Shown one piece after another: positions 62,023 through 64,000 of a DNA stretch of 64,000 nucleotides. The stretch's first letter is position 1. The number at the start of each line of letters is the position of its first letter. Source of the DNA: Lasiodiplodia sp. COLG20 (Eukaryota > Ascomycota > Dothideomycetes > Botryosphaeriales > Botryosphaeriaceae); NCBI GenBank assembly GCA_009801085.1, contig VNWV01000017.1:124001-188000 (forward strand), read 5' to 3'. Below the pieces are notes generated by a model. That model had not been told where the DNA came from, made no database searches, and worked only from the letters and a program-made list of their open reading frames with translations. Made by a program: the position numbers and the translations under genes.

Positions 62023-64000
62023 TCACCACCAATCCTCTGGCAACTCCTGCTTGGAGTACTTCTTCGTCGGGCCAGTGAGCAAATCCGCATCAACAGCACC
62101 ATTTCCGGCACCTCCACCAGCACCACGCTCACCATTCTCAGCCTCAACCACCCCACCATTCTGCTGCCGCTTACCCTGCAACGCCGAACGAGCCGCCGGA
62201 TCGGTGATCCTCACCGCCGCACCGTTTCCTGTCCTGGGGACCGGCGTACCACTCCTACTCGACCTCTGGCTCCGCAGACCACCGCCAGTGCCGGTGCTCC
62301 CGCCACTCCTCCCACCCTTCTTCTCCCTCGGCGGCGCCATATCGACGCGGATCGGACGGCTCCAGAACTCCACGCCCTTGGTCTTCTCGAACGCGTTCTT
62401 CGCCTCCGCGGGCGAGCCGAAGCTGACGTAGGCGACGCCCTTGGTGTGGCCGGTGGTGTGGTTGATCGGGAGATGTACGTCGGTGATGGTGCCGTACTTG
62501 GCGAAGAAGGCCACGACGTCCTCGGGGGTAGCGCGGTAGGGCAGGTTGCCGACGAAGATGCAGTCGCTCTCGGCGGGTTTATCGAGGCCGGGGGGCGGGA
62601 CGTAGGGGACGCCGTTGCTAGTGTTGTTGATGTTGTTATCTGCGGTGGTGGTGCCATTAACTGGTTTGGGGTTCCCGCCGTCGTCGCCCTCACCGGCGCT
62701 GCTCCAGCCGTCGGCGTCGTCGGTGACGCGCGTGACGGCGTCGGCGATGGCGTCGGCCATGCGCTTCTCCTGGTCCTGCTTGCGCTGCTCCTCGACCTCC
62801 TTGGTGCCGCGGACGGTGGATTCGCGGACGGCGAGTGCGAGGAGCGCTTGCAGAGTGTAGACGGCGTCGTTGCCGCCGTTGTGAAGCTTCCAGCCGACGA
62901 TGTCGAGGTCCGCCAGGATCTTGCCGAGGGATGTGCCCTGCGGGTCGCGCTTCCAGTGCTGGTGCAGGAGCTTGGTGTCGATGATTTCGAGCAGGTTGGA
63001 TAGGTTGAGCGGGTTGTAGCCGAGCTTTTGCAGGAACTTGACGTCCTGGTTGGGGTCGTGGCCGACGAAGATGAGGTTGCGCTTGCCGTCGGCATTGACG
63101 ACAGAGGGGTCGTCATGCTGGGCAGCGGAGGAGCTTTCGTCGCCGTTGGCGGACCAGAGGCGCTGGGATTCGGCGGGGGTAAGCTCGGCGGAGAAGGGCG
63201 GCCTGAAGCAAGAGGCGACGATGGATGGGGCTTCGGCGAGGCGCACGAATTCGCTCGTGCCGAACTCGAAACTTCCAGCGCAGCCGGCGACGTGGCGGTA
63301 ATTCTCCAGGTGAGCGTGTTCGTGGATACGGAAGTGGCGAGCCCGGATCTTGTCAAACCAGTTTTTGGCGTCCTTGCCGGGAGGCACGTCGATGATGTCC
63401 AGCACATCAAGGGTAGCGACTCCTACTTCGGTGATCTTGCTGGTGTCGAGCTCGAAGGCCTCAATGTCAACGCTGATGAAGATGACATTCTTGTCGAAAA
63501 GAAAGGGAGCGGGCTTCTCAGCGTCGACGGGAGGTAGCTTGCGAGCGGCTTGGGCAGCTTGGAGGTCGGCCCAGTTGAGAGTGGCGTCTTCCAGCGGGTC
63601 TGGTTGCACAAAAGTCAGCAATTCGTATCTGCCTGGGACATGATCGAGACTTACTATAGCCGTCGCCCTTGTCAGGGCGGAGGCCCAGGTAGCGTTGGGT
63701 CCTCTTGAGCAGGCGACCCCAATTCTGCTGGTGAGTGATGCGCTGTTCCTTGCGCTTCGCCTTGGCGGCTTTGCTTTTCGCCTTGTTGAGCTGGATGGTC
63801 TCCTCGATCATAGCCTTATAGGCCTCGATGGTGGGCTTGTCGGCGGAGGGGAGGACGGGCTCACCAGGAGCCTTGTAGCCCGGCGGAGGTACCCTGCGCT
63901 GCTCCATGTCGTTGTACTCGTCACGCGATGAAGAGAAGCCGAGGTAGCGTGGAGTAAAGGCACGATGGGGAATATCGAGAATCAGGCCGCAGTCACGGTG
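62023..64000 (-). CDS. DEDDh exonuclease-like plus RRM protein, 5' end beyond the window
   Basis: Exons 64000-63655 and 63599-62023 (donor GTAAGT, acceptor ACCAG) cover 640 residues. An ATG at 63907 is in frame, but coding-quality sequence (LILDIPHRAFTPRYLGF) continues upstream to the window edge, so the gene is partial. An RNase H-like fold follows, with FISVDIEAFE (exo I), VGHDPNQDVKFLQ (exo II) and LHNGGNDAVYTLQ (exo III), a DEDDh-type set resembling the Gfd2/YDR514C group. After a low-complexity linker comes an RRM with CIFVGNLPY (RNP2) and GVAYVSF (RNP1). The tail is Gly/Arg/Ser-rich. The inferred role is an RNA-binding 3'-5' exonuclease or a catalytically active Gfd2-like RNA-export factor. 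Confidence 0.85.

Noticed and set aside
1..64000. tRNA, rRNA or CRISPR features
   Set aside because: No cloverleaf with the T-loop consensus, no rRNA-like conserved block and no spaced direct-repeat array was recognised by eye. A dedicated scan such as tRNAscan-SE would settle the tRNA question.

Overview
This window reads as nuclear DNA of a filamentous ascomycete (Pezizomycotina). The evidence is short GT-AG introns (about 45-115 bp) with CTAAC/CTGAC-like branch sites, and families expanded in these fungi: HET-domain proteins, a NACHT protein beside a kinase, DUF6536 membrane proteins, Zn2Cys6 and fungal-specific regulators, many small cysteine-rich secreted proteins, and a multimodular NRPS next to a P450. 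Exon coordinates were spliced by eye from splice signals, frame continuity and family motifs, so junctions are predictions. No tRNA, rRNA or CRISPR was seen.

Layout. 0-5 kb: an orphan retropepsin-like exon, two secreted proteins and a mitochondrial citrate carrier. 5.6-13.1 kb: two tandem DUF6536 membrane-protein genes, one carrying an in-frame stop, separated by 2.4 kb that holds a 453-bp MITE with ~80-bp terminal inverted repeats and a 9-bp target duplication. 14-21.4 kb: a GFA-type protein, an MDR oxidoreductase, an uncharacterised protein whose broken paralogue lies at 60.6 kb, and a fungal-specific regulator. 22.4-26.9 kb: an amidase divergent from a Zn2Cys6 regulator. 26.9-30.7 kb: three small cysteine-rich secreted proteins, two of them 81-residue paralogues. 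30.8-32.0 kb: a decayed arginase.

33-45 kb is an NLR/HET island: a NACHT module directly followed by a kinase module, a HET protein whose N terminus is built from a 48-bp tandem repeat, an allantoinase, and an 850-aa HET protein. 46.5 kb carries another secreted peptide.

47.4-56.8 kb is a compact secondary-metabolism locus. A six-exon P450 and a 2,297-residue NRPS with domain order A-T-C-A-T-C-T are divergently transcribed from one 576-bp intergenic region. That order is the one known for diketopiperazine synthetases such as GliP, so a P450-modified cyclic dipeptide is my inference for the product. No other tailoring, transport or resistance gene is visible nearby.

57.4-64 kb: a C2H2 zinc-finger protein, a tiny Ala/Cys-rich secreted protein, the broken paralogue of the 17.4-kb gene, and a DEDDh exonuclease plus RRM protein that runs off the right edge.

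Points most worth checking: the diketopiperazine-type NRPS/P450 pair; the NACHT-kinase locus, whose best splice joins TG to A and so makes a stop; the 48-bp repeat array in the HET gene; two short inverted-repeat families present in more than one place; and the arginase relic with altered catalytic residues.
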